Positions 8,114-17,048 are shown, numbered from the stretch's first letter. The stretch: 33,935 nt of DNA from Paenibacillus turpanensis (GCF_011421635.1 NZ_WTLI01000030.1:1-33935); one strand, 5' to 3'. Translations and numbers: made by a program. The notes: generated by a model not told the origin, from the sequence alone.

Positions 8114-8638
8114 GTGTCCGATATCTACACCGGTTGTTTAGTGTTTGGTATCTTGTTCGCGGTTGTGTCCGTGCTGCTTGGAGATGTTCTCAGCAGTGCA
8201 TTAGACGGGGCGCTCGATTTTCTATCCGCGGAATGGTTTCACCCGATGTCGCTGGCCACTGCGATTACGATATTGGGCGGCTGCGGCCTGCTGCTGGAGA
8301 AATACTCCGCCATGGCTTGGGGAGCGGTACTCGTCCTCTCCATATTGGCGGCGCTGGGCGGCGCGGTGCTGATCCACTTGTTTTACGTGAGGCCGGTGCA
8401 GAATAGCGAAACCTCAAGCGGCTTCTCGGTAAGCGAGCTTGCAGGCTCCCTAGCCGAGGTGCTGACACCGATTCCCGCTGAGGGCTACGGTGAAGTGATG
8501 GTTCGCGTCGGCGCGGCCGGTCGGACGAATCAAATTGCGGCAAGCTTCGACCGGGAGGCGATTGAAGAAGGCGCCATGGTCGTGGTCGTTGAAGTGAAGG
8601 AGCATACGCTGTATGTTTCGAGGTTTCAATCCAATTGA
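8114..8638 (+). CDS. NfeD-like membrane protein (YuaF type)
   Basis: This 174-residue protein has an N-terminal hydrophobic region with three transmembrane helices (about residues 5-28, 45-65 and 68-90). A C-terminal soluble beta domain follows (about 105-174), starting with LAGSLAEVLTPIPAEGYGEVMVRVG and ending in VVVVEVKEHTLYVSRF. This matches the OB-fold NfeD domain. The GTG start at 8114 follows AAAGGAGGG with five bases spacing. It is 18 bases upstream of the flotillin gene, the classic NfeD-flotillin arrangement; NfeD proteins work with flotillin in membrane microdomains. A sigma-W-type promoter lies upstream. The protein lacks the ClpP-like protease domain of the long NfeD forms. Confidence 0.88.
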   Translation: MSDIYTGCLVFGILFAVVSVLLGDVLSSALDGALDFLSAEWFHPMSLATAITILGGCGLLLEKYSAMAWGAVLVLSILAALGGAVLIHLFYVRPVQNSETSSGFSVSELAGSLAEVLTPIPAEGYGEVMVRVGAAGRTNQIAASFDREAIEEGAMVVVVEVKEHTLYVSRFQSN

Positions 8639-8656
8639 GAAGGAGTCGATTGACGA

Positions 8657-10207
8657 ATGCCTGATTTTTTAATTATTCCCGCTGTTGTGGTCGGGGTCAT
8701 TATCGTATTCGGTTTAGCGTTCTGGGCGCGTTACAAAACGGTAGGTCCGGATGAAGCAATGATCGTAACAGGGTCATTTTTGGGCAGCAAAAATGTATTG
8801 TCCGACGAATCCGGCCGCAGTGTGAAAATTGTGCGTGGCGGCGGCGCTTTTATTTGGCCGGTCTTCCAGCAGTCCGAGTTCTTATCCTTGTTATCCCATA
8901 AATTAGATGTTTCCACCCCCGAGGTTTATACGGAACAGGGCGTTCCGGTAATGGCCGACGGCGTAGCGATTATTAAGATCGGCGGAGCGGTCGAAGACGT
9001 AGCGACGGCGGCGGAGCAGTTTATGGGCAAGCCGATCGAGGCGCTCAAATCGGAGGCGCAGGAGGTGCTGGAAGGGCATCTGCGCGCGATTCTCGGCTCG
9101 ATGACGGTAGAAGAGGTATACCGGAACCGCGATAAGTTTGCGCAAGAGGTGCAGGGTGTCGCGGCCAAGGATCTAAAGAAAATGGGGCTGCAAATTGTCT
9201 CGTTTACGATTAAAGACGTGCGTGATAAGCACGGATACTTAGAAGCGCTCGGCAAGCCGCGTATTGCGGCGGTAAAGCGCGATGCGGAAATCGCTGAAGC
9301 GCAGGCTGTCAGAGACTCGCGGATTCAAAAAGCGCAAGCCGAAGAAGAAGGGCAGAAGGCGGAGCTTCTGCGCGATACGAACATTGCGGAGGCGGCGAAA
9401 GCCAAGGAGCTGAAGGTCGCTTCGTTTAAAAAGGAGCAGGACCAAGCGCGCGCCGAGGCCGACCAAGCGTACGATATTCAAGAGGCACGCTCGAAGCAAA
9501 GCGTGGTCGAAGAGCAAATGAAGGTTGAGCTCGTGCGGAAAGAGCGCGAGATCGATCTGGAGGGTAAGGAAATTCTTCGCCGCGAAAAGCAGTACGACGC
9601 CGAGGTGAAGAAAAAGGCGGATGCCGAGCGTTATGCGGTCGAGCAGGCGGCGGAAGCGGAAAAGGCGAAGCGGATGAGAGAAGCGGATGCCCAGCAGTAT
9701 CGCATCGAAGCGGAAGCAAAGGCAAATGCCGAGCAGAAGCGGCTTGACGGTTTGGCGGTTGCGGAAGCGGAACGGGCCAAAGGTACAGCTGAAGCGGAAG
9801 TCATCCGGCTGCGCGGTCTGGCGGAAGCCGAAGCCAAGGAGAAGCTTGCAGAGGCGTTCGAGAAATTCGGCGAAGCGGCCGTGCTGGACATCATCGTCAA
9901 GATGCTTCCTGAGCTTGCAGGTAAAGTGGCGGCGCCAATTTCTTCGATCGATAAGCTGACCGTTGTGGATACGGGGAACGGCGAGGGCGCAGCACGGGTC
10001 AGCAACTATGTGACGAAGCTGATGGCCACCGCACCGGAAATGCTGAAGCAGGTATCCGGAATCGACGTAGAACAGCTGATCCACGGATTAACGGCGAAAG
10101 TAGGAGCAGGTGCGTCATCCGTACCTTCCGCCCCGTCCGGTTCTCAGCAGTCGATTCCATCGGTCCAGGCGGTACAGCCAGCCCAAGCTCCGAAGCAGCC
10201 TGAGTAA
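8657..10207 (+). CDS. floT: Flotillin
   Basis: This 516-residue protein has one N-terminal membrane segment (about residues 4-25), an SPFH/band-7 domain (about 30-210, with VGPDEAMIVTG and VPVMADGVAIIKIGGAV), and a long Glu/Ala-rich coiled coil (about 215-405) of AEAE-type repeats. A C-terminal oligomerisation region follows (DIIVKMLPELAGKVAAPI), then a Ser/Pro/Gln-rich tail. Length is close to B. subtilis FloT. Flotillin scaffolds membrane microdomains and affects fluidity, signalling and secretion. AAGGAG lies eleven bases before the ATG, somewhat far. It is the last gene of the NfeD-flotillin operon, and a strong terminator follows at 10246. Confidence 0.95.
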   Translation: MPDFLIIPAVVVGVIIVFGLAFWARYKTVGPDEAMIVTGSFLGSKNVLSDESGRSVKIVRGGGAFIWPVFQQSEFLSLLSHKLDVSTPEVYTEQGVPVMADGVAIIKIGGAVEDVATAAEQFMGKPIEALKSEAQEVLEGHLRAILGSMTVEEVYRNRDKFAQEVQGVAAKDLKKMGLQIVSFTIKDVRDKHGYLEALGKPRIAAVKRDAEIAEAQAVRDSRIQKAQAEEEGQKAELLRDTNIAEAAKAKELKVASFKKEQDQARAEADQAYDIQEARSKQSVVEEQMKVELVRKEREIDLEGKEILRREKQYDAEVKKKADAERYAVEQAAEAEKAKRMREADAQQYRIEAEAKANAEQKRLDGLAVAEAERAKGTAEAEVIRLRGLAEAEAKEKLAEAFEKFGEAAVLDIIVKMLPELAGKVAAPISSIDKLTVVDTGNGEGAARVSNYVTKLMATAPEMLKQVSGIDVEQLIHGLTAKVGAGASSVPSAPSGSQQSIPSVQAVQPAQAPKQPE

Positions 10208-10245
10208 AAGCAAGATCGCGGTATTATTGGATTAAGGTTCAACTC

Positions 10246-10303
10246 AAAAACCAACCAGTTGTATGCACGGAAGCGAAAAGGTGCAGACTGGTTGGTTTTT
10301 TTT
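10246..10303 (+). terminator. Strong rho-independent terminator of the flotillin operon
   Basis: AAACCAACCAGT (ending at 10259) pairs with ACTGGTTGGTTT (from 10287) and runs directly into a T tract to 10303. The A-rich left flank mirrors the T tract, so it could act in both directions. Confidence 0.92.
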
Positions 10304-10367
10304 GCATGTTTGGAGTGATACTAACATTTAAAAAATGACGAAAAAAACGAACAGATAGGAGCGATGT

Positions 10368-11378
10368 TTGCACATGAGGGTAACAACAGAGCCTCGTTTA
10401 ACGTCGGCCGAGATTGGCATGATGTGGAACATGTATATGAATGATTCGGTCGGGCGCTGCATACTGCGGTATTTTCTTGAAACGTCGGAAAGCGACGCGG
10501 TGAAGGCGTTACTAAATGACGCGCTTGGTTTGGCAAACCGCCAAGTTGAATTCATCACGACCCTTTTTCACAAAGAGGGGATTGCGGTTCCCCAAGGGTT
10601 TGGCGACAGCGATGTACATTTGTCTTCTCCCAAGCTGTTTTCCGACCAATTTATGATCCGTTATCTTAAAAATGTGTCCCGGCAAGCGATGGCGGCCTAT
10701 TCCGTTTCCAATGGGGTTGCGCAGCGGCAGGATATTACGGCATTTTTTACCGAGGCGCTTTTGGAAACGACGGAGCTGTTCAACCGAATTACCAGCTATA
10801 TGCTTGAAACGGGAACCATCGTTAGGTTTCCGATCATCGAATATCCAAAGCAGGTCATTTTTGGGCATGACGAAAGCTATTTATCTTCAGGCTGGTTTGA
10901 AAAGCCCCGTACGTTGAATGTAAACGAAATTACGCATATCGCGTTAAACCTTCAGGTGAATCAAATGATCCAGCACCTTTTGACCGGCTTCAGCCAAACG
11001 GCGCAAACAAAGGAGATCAAGCAATTTTTTGCTCGTGGAAAGCAAATTGCGTTCAAGCATGTGCAGCTGTTTGAGGGCTTCCTGCGCGAGGAGGAGATCC
11101 AAGTGCCGGGTTATTCTGATTCTGAGGTGACAACCTCGACAATAGCGCCTTTTTCCGAAAAGCTGATGCTGTCTGTCATTATGAGTGTCGTCTTGCTTGG
11201 GATAACGAATTACGGCGGCTCCTTGGCCACAGCGCAGCGTCGGGATATCGGCACTGCATATCTCCGGCTTATTGCTGAGGTAGCGCAATATGGGGAGGAC
11301 GGTGCGGAAATCGGCCTGCGCAACGGATGGCTGGAGCTGCCTCCTCAGGCCCCGGACCGGAGTGCTCTCGTGAAATAA
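10368..11378 (+). CDS. DUF3231 family protein, two helical-bundle repeats
   Basis: This 336-residue soluble protein is made of two homologous halves. The first runs about residues 8-165 (LTSAEIGMMWNMYMNDSVGRCILRYFL at its start). The second runs about 185-330, beginning LNVNEITHIALNLQVNQMI. Both halves carry the pattern of a ferritin-like four-helix bundle and similar motifs: GIAVPQGFGDSDV in the first and EIQVPGYSDSEV in the second. This matches DUF3231, found mainly in spore-forming Bacillales and without a defined function. The start is either TTG 10368 (six bases after AGGAG) or ATG 10374. It stands alone between two terminated units, with the DUF4397 gene 67 bases downstream. Confidence 0.85.
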   Translation: MHMRVTTEPRLTSAEIGMMWNMYMNDSVGRCILRYFLETSESDAVKALLNDALGLANRQVEFITTLFHKEGIAVPQGFGDSDVHLSSPKLFSDQFMIRYLKNVSRQAMAAYSVSNGVAQRQDITAFFTEALLETTELFNRITSYMLETGTIVRFPIIEYPKQVIFGHDESYLSSGWFEKPRTLNVNEITHIALNLQVNQMIQHLLTGFSQTAQTKEIKQFFARGKQIAFKHVQLFEGFLREEEIQVPGYSDSEVTTSTIAPFSEKLMLSVIMSVVLLGITNYGGSLATAQRRDIGTAYLRLIAEVAQYGEDGAEIGLRNGWLELPPQAPDRSALVK

Positions 11379-11445
11379 CTTCGTCTAGTACGACCCTTTC
11401 TCCGAATATAGTAGGTAATGATTTCGGAAGAAAGGGAGGCAAAGG

Positions 11446-12369
11446 ATGAATATTCCTGAGCAAGTGAAGAAAAATGCAGAGCTGGCAAGCATGTTTTTTG
11501 TGTTGGCGAAGTATTACGAATACAAGGATCCGCAAACTCACTATTTGTATTACACGCAGCATTTGAAGTACGCAAAGCTCGTAGCGGAGTATTTTGAAAA
11601 GGCAGGCATGCCGCGCGAGGAAGAGCAGGAGGAGGGCAGCCGTGCAACCGTAGGCGCGCCGGTGCTGCCGGGAATTCCGGTTCCGGGCTTTCCGTACGGG
11701 TCGTATCCGGCGCCGGGGATGTATCCGGGTGTAGGTACATATCCGCCGTATCAGCCTTATGCTCCAGCGCCGATTCATTCGGCGGGGCAGCCGAATGCTT
11801 ATGTCCGGTTCATTCATGCGATCCCTGACGCACCGGCGGTTGACATTAGTATTGACGGGCGGCGCCTGCTGAGCAACGTTTCCTTTACAAGAGCATCCGG
11901 CTTTATCAAGGTGCCGGCCGGAGCATACCGGCTCGAGCTGTTCCGTGCTGGGACGACAAACCGGTTGTTTGAGGAAACGCTTCGCCTGCCTGCAGGTGGA
12001 TTTGTTACCGCCGCGGCGGTAGGTACAGCGTCTGCGCCGAAGTTGGCTCTTTATCCGGAGCAGCCGGCGCCGGAAGCGGGTATGGCACGAGTGCGCTTCC
12101 TGCATTTGTCGCCGAACGCGCCCGGAGTGGATGTGCGCATTCGGGGCGGACGCACGATTGCAGCCGGATCGGAATTTACGGATGGGTCCTCATACATTAC
12201 GGTAACGCCGGGAGCGGTTACGGTAGATGTTGTCCGCGCCGGTACGACTCAGCCCGTGTTCGATATTCCGAATTTGCGGCTGGAAGCCGGGCAGACGTAT
12301 ACGATTGCCGCAGTCGGCCTAGCGGGCGGGCAGCCGGCGCTGCAGCCGCTCGTACTGCGCGATTTCTAA
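11446..12369 (+). CDS. DUF4397 domain protein with helical head and Pro/Gly/Tyr linker
   Basis: The product is 307 residues. The first 60 form a soluble helical segment rich in Tyr and Lys. A Pro/Gly/Tyr-rich linker follows (about 70-110, with repeated PGMYPG and YPPYQPY words). Two tandem DUF4397 beta domains come next, about 116-205 (YVRFIHAIPDAPAVDISIDG) and 210-305 (RVRFLHLSPNAPGVDVRI). There is no signal peptide although most DUF4397 proteins are surface-exposed, so it may stay in the cytoplasm or on the spore. The start at ATG 11446 follows AAAGGGAGG. A strong terminator lies just after the stop. Function is unknown; a structural or adhesive role is inference from domain type and linker. 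Confidence 0.88.
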   Translation: MNIPEQVKKNAELASMFFVLAKYYEYKDPQTHYLYYTQHLKYAKLVAEYFEKAGMPREEEQEEGSRATVGAPVLPGIPVPGFPYGSYPAPGMYPGVGTYPPYQPYAPAPIHSAGQPNAYVRFIHAIPDAPAVDISIDGRRLLSNVSFTRASGFIKVPAGAYRLELFRAGTTNRLFEETLRLPAGGFVTAAAVGTASAPKLALYPEQPAPEAGMARVRFLHLSPNAPGVDVRIRGGRTIAAGSEFTDGSSYITVTPGAVTVDVVRAGTTQPVFDIPNLRLEAGQTYTIAAVGLAGGQPALQPLVLRDF

Positions 12370-12374
12370 ATAAC

Positions 12375-12409
12375 AAGGGCAGGCTCCCTGACGGGGAAGC
12401 CTGCCCTTT
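12375..12409. terminator. Terminator between convergent genes
   Basis: AAGGGCAGGCT pairs perfectly with AGCCTGCCCTT and is followed by TATTG. It lies immediately after the DUF4397 stop and ends at the stop of the converging zinc-ribbon gene, so it can serve both strands. The T tract is short on each side. Confidence 0.75.
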
Positions 12410-12749
12410 ATTGCAAACGCAGCCCGCACGAAGGGCAGACCTCGTCATGCTGCGTAACTATGGCCTTACAAGCTGGACAGCTTTCCTCGAAGCTGTGCTC
12501 ATCCGCCTCCGAGTCTGGCGCTTTTCCCTGCCCATTTCGATCGTTTGCATCGGGTGCGTGGTCGCCGCCGGGAGCAGGCTCTTCTTGCGCCAGCTCGACT
12601 TTTGGCCCGCCTGTGACAATAGATAGCAGGTCCTTCACGAATCCGCTTTGCTCTTCGTCCCGGGTGGCGGCCCGCATGACCCAAACCATGCCGCCGAGCA
12701 TTAGAAGTGCTAAGCTGATGGTGATCGTCGTCATGATCAAGCCGAGCAT
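12408..12749 (-). CDS. Membrane-anchored zinc-ribbon protein
   Basis: The 113-residue product has one N-terminal transmembrane helix (about residues 3-25), a charged, Asp/Glu/Pro-rich linker, and a C-terminal zinc ribbon. The ribbon has CPAC (about 92-95) and CPSC (about 106-109), four cysteines spaced as in double-CxxC zinc ribbons. The ATG lies one base after the stop of the MFS gene, with GGAG ten bases upstream, so translation is coupled. Being last in the phosphatase/glycosyltransferase/transporter operon suggests a membrane-linked role with those products. The specific function is unknown. Confidence 0.8.
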   Translation of the reverse strand: MLGLIMTTITISLALLMLGGMVWVMRAATRDEEQSGFVKDLLSIVTGGPKVELAQEEPAPGGDHAPDANDRNGQGKAPDSEADEHSFEESCPACKAIVTQHDEVCPSCGLRLQ

Positions 12750-12750
12750 A

Positions 12751-13935
12751 TCAATTCGGCTCCATCTGCTTGGTTACCGGGTAAGCAAAATAAAATACGC
12801 CGATTGCCGCAAATATCGCAGCACTGATCATCACGGTTGATTGCATGCTTAGGCTGTCCGCCAAATACCCGCCGATAATCGGCCCGAGCATTACGCCTAT
12901 GCCTTCAATCGTCGAGAAAATCCCCCAGCCGACCCCTTGCTGCGCAGGGGGCACATAAGCCGCCAGCAGCGCATTCCAGGCGGGTAAGACCGCGGCGTAA
13001 GAAACGCCGATAATGACGGCCCAAATAAACAGGATGACGATGCTTTCCGTAACCGTTAACGAATACAGTCCGAAAGCAAACATCGAAAAGCCGATGACTA
13101 AAAACCATTTCTTCCCCCAGGCGTCGCTCAGCTTTCCCATCGGGACAAGACCGATCGCAGCAAAGGCTCCGCCGAAAAGCAGGAAGAAGGAATATTGCGA
13201 ATTCGTTAAATGCAGGTTCTCCGAGGCAAAGCTCGGGAGAATCGGGACAAGCATGCTTGCCGCCAGTGTTTGCAGGATCATGCCGGGCAGCAGCGGCTTA
13301 ATCAGCTTCATTCGGTCATACAGCATGCGGAATTGCGTGCTGAGGGGAAGCTGATTTGGAGGCTGAACCTTCTCCGATAAGCCAATTGACAGCAGCCAGC
13401 TTAAAACCGCCATAACAAGCAGGGTGTAAAAGGATGCCGTATAGCTGACATCGATGATGAAGTTCAGCAGCACGGGACCGAGCCCAAGGCCGATCAGCCA
13501 TAAGGTGTAGAGGAGGCCCATTTCCTTGCCGCGCTCATCCTTGGAAACTTTGCTGAGCGCAACGATCCACACGGGGGAGACGCCTACACCGTAAATTGCC
13601 GCACCGGCGATGAGCAGCGCAGGATGCGCCGCTCCCTGCAGCATGAGCAGCCCAACGACGGAGAGCGCCAGCCCGCCGCGAACGATCCATCGTACGGATA
13701 ATCGATCCAACAAGTATCCGATCACGATCTTTACCGCGGTATCGGCTACGTAATGCGCCGATACGGCAATTCCGACCGCTGCCTTGCTTAACCCAAGCAT
13801 GACGATGCCGTAATTGGGCAAATAGGTAATCAAAATTGCTCCGCGCACGAACTCGATCAAAAAAATAATGACGGCCAAACGCAGCAATTCGGTAGAGTAA
13901 GGGAGCTTGCCAAGAAGCTTAGGAAATGAAATCAC
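12751..13935 (-). CDS. MFS transporter, candidate glycolipid flippase (LtaA-like context)
   Basis: This 394-residue protein has about twelve hydrophobic helices with a central loop near residue 200. The MFS motif-A-like segment GYLLDRLSVRW lies between helices 2 and 3, and a second copy of the pattern, GKLSDAWGKKW, lies between helices 8 and 9. The start is GTG 13933-13935: AAAGGAG is eight bases upstream, and the gene overlaps the end of the upstream glycosyltransferase gene by 17 bp. In Staphylococcus the MFS protein LtaA, encoded beside the UgtP/YpfP glycosyltransferase, flips the diglucosyl-diacylglycerol anchor of lipoteichoic acid. The same gene order here suggests lipid-linked sugar export. 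The motifs alone would also fit a small-molecule exporter. Confidence 0.87.
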   Translation of the reverse strand: MISFPKLLGKLPYSTELLRLAVIIFLIEFVRGAILITYLPNYGIVMLGLSKAAVGIAVSAHYVADTAVKIVIGYLLDRLSVRWIVRGGLALSVVGLLMLQGAAHPALLIAGAAIYGVGVSPVWIVALSKVSKDERGKEMGLLYTLWLIGLGLGPVLLNFIIDVSYTASFYTLLVMAVLSWLLSIGLSEKVQPPNQLPLSTQFRMLYDRMKLIKPLLPGMILQTLAASMLVPILPSFASENLHLTNSQYSFFLLFGGAFAAIGLVPMGKLSDAWGKKWFLVIGFSMFAFGLYSLTVTESIVILFIWAVIIGVSYAAVLPAWNALLAAYVPPAQQGVGWGIFSTIEGIGVMLGPIIGGYLADSLSMQSTVMISAAIFAAIGVFYFAYPVTKQMEPN

Positions 13936-15103
13936 GCAGAAAACTCCTTTTGCTGGATGTGACCGGAATTTCTTGACTAAAAGAGGCGACATCGTCGAGG
14001 ATGTCGGCGACGATCGTTTCCGATGAATTTCCTTTTTGCAGTGCGCGGCTTGCTTCCCGCATTTGCTGTAAGCGTTCGGGATTGGCAAGCAGCGTCTGAA
14101 TTTGCTCATTCAGCTGCTGCGGATGGTTCGCAATTACCGCTGCGCCTTTGTGCTGTAAATAAATAGCATTATCCCGTTCCTGTCCCGGAACGGGGCGAAA
14201 AAGCACGATCGGCAGATGGAACGTCAGCGCTTCGGAAAGGGTAATTCCGCCGGGCTTCGTTACAATCAGCGAGGATACGGCCATCAGCTCATGGATTTCC
14301 TGCACGAAGCCGAAGATGCGGAAGTGAGGCAGGTCGCCAAACGAGCGGTTCATATCCTCGAACAGCATTTGATTTCTGCCGCAGACGACAAGCACCTGCA
14401 CATCCAATCCGCTTAAGCTTCGGCATACCGCCTTTAAGCCTTGAAGCACCCCGTAGGAGCCGGCCATCAGCAGCACGGTCGGCCGATCGGTGCGAAGCCG
14501 GTACTTCTGCAGGACAGCGCTGACCGTCGGCGGTTGGCCGAAGGCCGCTTTCAGCGGAATGCCGCTTACGCGAATACGATCCTCCGGGATGCCGGTTTGC
14601 GCGACTTGATCGCGGAGATCCTCTGTGGCGACATAGTATTTGTCGACATTCGGATGAAGCCAGCGATGGTGCAGGGCAAAATCCGTTAATACATGGTATG
14701 TCGGGAGCACGACGCCCGTTTTTTTTCGGAATTCCGGCATGACAAGCATCGGAAACGTGTTAATGACAAGATCCGGCTGCACCTTACGGATGATTTCCTT
14801 CAGCTTTCGTAAACCAAAAGAATGAAACCAGCTGGAAACCAAGGTGTCGTTTCGCATGTAACGTGTGCTGTAATAAGCCCACCCGTAAAGCCGCGGGAAC
14901 ACCGTGTAGCTTTTAATATAAATAAACTTGGTCAGCGCATTGATAAACGGGTACGCTTCCGCAAACAAGTCGATCATGACAACTTCGTGGACTCCTGCAC
15001 GTTCAAAGCTTTCCTTCAGCGCCTTGGAGGCCTGGAAATGGCCGTCGCCGTAGCTGGCATACAATATAAGAACCTTCGGTCGATCTGCTGTCTTGGTAGA
15101 CAT
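13919..15103 (-). CDS. UgtP/MGDG-synthase-like glycolipid glycosyltransferase (second copy)
   Basis: This 394-residue GT-B fold protein (family GT28 type) has an N-terminal MGDG-synthase domain with YASYGDGHFQA at about residues 16-26. The C-terminal nucleotide-sugar binding half includes VFGFVQEIHELM-like and TKPGGITLSEAL segments, the latter being the typical TKPGG donor motif. UgtP enzymes move glucose from UDP-glucose onto diacylglycerol at the inner membrane face. The gene begins two bases after the stop of the first copy and its end overlaps the MFS gene. It is a diverged paralogue of that neighbour. The pair may perform successive sugar additions or use different sugars; processive UgtP does both steps alone. 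Confidence 0.9.
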   Translation of the reverse strand: MSTKTADRPKVLILYASYGDGHFQASKALKESFERAGVHEVVMIDLFAEAYPFINALTKFIYIKSYTVFPRLYGWAYYSTRYMRNDTLVSSWFHSFGLRKLKEIIRKVQPDLVINTFPMLVMPEFRKKTGVVLPTYHVLTDFALHHRWLHPNVDKYYVATEDLRDQVAQTGIPEDRIRVSGIPLKAAFGQPPTVSAVLQKYRLRTDRPTVLLMAGSYGVLQGLKAVCRSLSGLDVQVLVVCGRNQMLFEDMNRSFGDLPHFRIFGFVQEIHELMAVSSLIVTKPGGITLSEALTFHLPIVLFRPVPGQERDNAIYLQHKGAAVIANHPQQLNEQIQTLLANPERLQQMREASRALQKGNSSETIVADILDDVASFSQEIPVTSSKRSFLRDFIS

Positions 15104-15105
15104 CG

Positions 15106-16287
15106 TTAAACACCGCCTCCGACCAGAATTAATTCGGCGGCCGGCTGAATTGGCCTGTTGCCGCTCGTATGTATTATTGTATCCAGTGCCCGCTCGGCAG
15201 CATGCAGACCGCTGAAGTCTTTGGATTTTTCACGCATAATTTCCAAACGGCGTGGAAATAGTAAGAGCTGCTGAAGCTCGCGGAATAAATGGCCGTGACG
15301 AGCATGAACGGCTGCGCCCGATCCGCATAAGATGCGCGCATTATCTTCTTCTTGCCCAGGCAGTGCATGATACAGCAGCATCGGCACTCCAAGCGCTAAC
15401 GCTTCCGAAGTGGTTAAGCCGCCCGGCTTTGTAATAATGAGATTGGACAAGGCCATCAGCTCATGGATTTCGTCGACAAAGCCAAACACCTTCACTGGGT
15501 GAGGAGCGTGTAAGGCGCTCTCTGTGAGCGACTCCTGCAGCTTCCGGTTATGGCCGCAAACCGCGATGAACTGAACGGGGCGCGGAAACAGGCGGGAGCT
15601 GATCATTTCGACCGCATCTTCGCCAATGATCCCGCAGCCGCCGCCCATGACAAGGACGGCCGGCGTATGCGGGTCGAGCCCGTATTTGAGCCGCAGCTTA
15701 TGCATGTCATATCGGCCGTAAAACTGCGGGCGGACAGGAATGCCGGTGACTTCGATATGCCCCGGCAGAACCCCGCGCCGCCGCAGCGCCTGCTTCACAG
15801 GATCGGATCCGACTAAATACTTATCGGTCATCGGATGAATCCAATAGCTGTGATCGGTATGATCGGTGATGACCGTAACCGTAGGAACATCGGTCAAGCC
15901 CTCCTGCTTGAGGATGGACATTGCGGCCGCTGCAGACGGAAATGTGCTCACGACAACAGACGGGTTCGTCTCCCGAATCAGCTGCATCATCCGGTTCAGC
16001 CCGAACAGGCGAATTTTTTTAAACATCGAGGAGAGCGAATTGTCGTCCCTCGTTTTTTGATATAAAAAGCCGTATACGCTTGGGAAGGCCTTCACGCCTT
16101 GAATAAACAAGTATCGGCTTACTTCGTGCAAATACGGATGGGTCCATTCCATGAAATCGCGAAGCTCCGTTTCCATGTCAGGACGGTGCTGCTTTGCGGT
16201 TTCTGCCAGAGCAAGAGCAGCCTGCTTATGTCCGTCTCCCAAACGGCCGGATAAAAGCAGCATCTTTTGCTTTCCTGTTGAAGGCAT
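15106..16287 (-). CDS. UgtP/MGDG-synthase-like glycolipid glycosyltransferase (first copy)
   Basis: This 393-residue protein has the same two-domain layout as its neighbour. The N-terminal glycine/GDGH motif is SGRLGDGHKQAA (about residues 13-24). TDHTDHSYWIHP lies in the acceptor domain, and FGFVDEIHELMALSNLIITKPGG, followed by TSEAL, lies in the donor domain (given as a motif around residue 270). Start ATG 16285-16287 is chosen with GGGGG six bases upstream; ATG 16293 directly abuts the ribosome site. It follows the PAP2 gene after about 100 bases. An extended -10-like TGGTAAAAT, read on the minus strand, lies at 16363-16371, so this gene may have its own promoter. The role is probably synthesis of glycosyl-diacylglycerol. 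Confidence 0.9.
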   Translation of the reverse strand: MPSTGKQKMLLLSGRLGDGHKQAALALAETAKQHRPDMETELRDFMEWTHPYLHEVSRYLFIQGVKAFPSVYGFLYQKTRDDNSLSSMFKKIRLFGLNRMMQLIRETNPSVVVSTFPSAAAAMSILKQEGLTDVPTVTVITDHTDHSYWIHPMTDKYLVGSDPVKQALRRRGVLPGHIEVTGIPVRPQFYGRYDMHKLRLKYGLDPHTPAVLVMGGGCGIIGEDAVEMISSRLFPRPVQFIAVCGHNRKLQESLTESALHAPHPVKVFGFVDEIHELMALSNLIITKPGGLTTSEALALGVPMLLYHALPGQEEDNARILCGSGAAVHARHGHLFRELQQLLLFPRRLEIMREKSKDFSGLHAAERALDTIIHTSGNRPIQPAAELILVGGGV

Positions 16288-16385
16288 GTTCATCCCCCTT
16301 CTTCCGATTCAGCGAATGAACGTGAACGCTGGACAATTCGGAAAAACAACTCTCTCTATTTCATTTTACCAAATAATGACTACCC

Positions 16386-17048
16386 TTAACCACTATGAGA
16401 TACGGACCGGCTTCTGCGAAGCGCTTGTTCTCCAAATGGCATGTAAGCGGAAAGCGCAAAAACGAGCTCCGCTACGATAATTCCCGAAAGAGCATCCAAG
16501 ATTACATGCTGCTTCACAAACAATGTCGATGCGATTATGAGCATTGCAGTAGAGCCGATAAGGAGCGTGTTCAAGCGATTGCGCACCTTGCTCCGCAAGA
16601 TCCCGGAAAGCATCAAAAAGCTGGAGAAGCAGTGAATGCTCGGAAATGCGTTAAAGGGCTGATCGGAGCCATATATTTTCGAGACCATCCATGTAAAAAT
16701 GTCATCCCCCACCAAGACCGGACGGGGAACCGTCGTTTGGAAAAAGTAGTAAAACATGTAGCAAATGAAAACGCCGGCTGCATACGAAAATAACATCCGG
16801 TAGTACATTGTACGATCGCGAAAGCAAAAATAGATAAGGCAAATGTACAAAAATACGATCCAAAACAAATACGGTACCGCAAAATATTTTACAAAAGGAA
16901 TCGCATAATCTACCTGGGTGTACAAAATACGAAAGCCTCGATCTGCGTTATTCAAATAAACATAGCCGGATCCGGCGATAGGCAGAACGAGCAGGAGCAG
17001 CAATGCTTTCATGTGATCCCAAATATGCTGCGGAAGGATGCGGTTCAT
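16386..17048 (-). CDS. PAP2 family membrane phosphatase
   Basis: This 220-residue protein has about six transmembrane helices and the lipid-phosphatase triad: PRP in TTVPRPV (motif 1, about residue 110), PSIHCFSS (motif 2, about 136-143, the PSxHC form) and KQHVILDALSG (motif 3, about 174-184). The PSxHC form is typical of the PAP2-superfamily branch that includes inositol-phosphorylceramide-synthase-like proteins. The start at ATG 17046-17048 follows GAGGGG. It is the first gene of a minus-strand cluster with two UgtP-like enzymes and an MFS transporter. Dephosphorylating phosphatidate would give the diacylglycerol those enzymes need, which is inference from context. An undecaprenyl-pyrophosphatase role cannot be excluded. 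Confidence 0.88.
   Translation of the reverse strand: MNRILPQHIWDHMKALLLLLVLPIAGSGYVYLNNADRGFRILYTQVDYAIPFVKYFAVPYLFWIVFLYICLIYFCFRDRTMYYRMLFSYAAGVFICYMFYYFFQTTVPRPVLVGDDIFTWMVSKIYGSDQPFNAFPSIHCFSSFLMLSGILRSKVRNRLNTLLIGSTAMLIIASTLFVKQHVILDALSGIIVAELVFALSAYMPFGEQALRRSRSVSHSG

Noticed and set aside
9239..10084. A 281-codon minus-strand frame opposite the flotillin coiled coil
   Set aside because: Its sequence is the complement of AEAE-type repeats and shows no motif; flotillin is certain on the plus strand.
11269..12105. A 278-codon minus-strand frame opposite the DUF4397 gene
   Set aside because: It is Arg/Cys-rich with no recognisable domain and overlaps two well-supported plus-strand genes.
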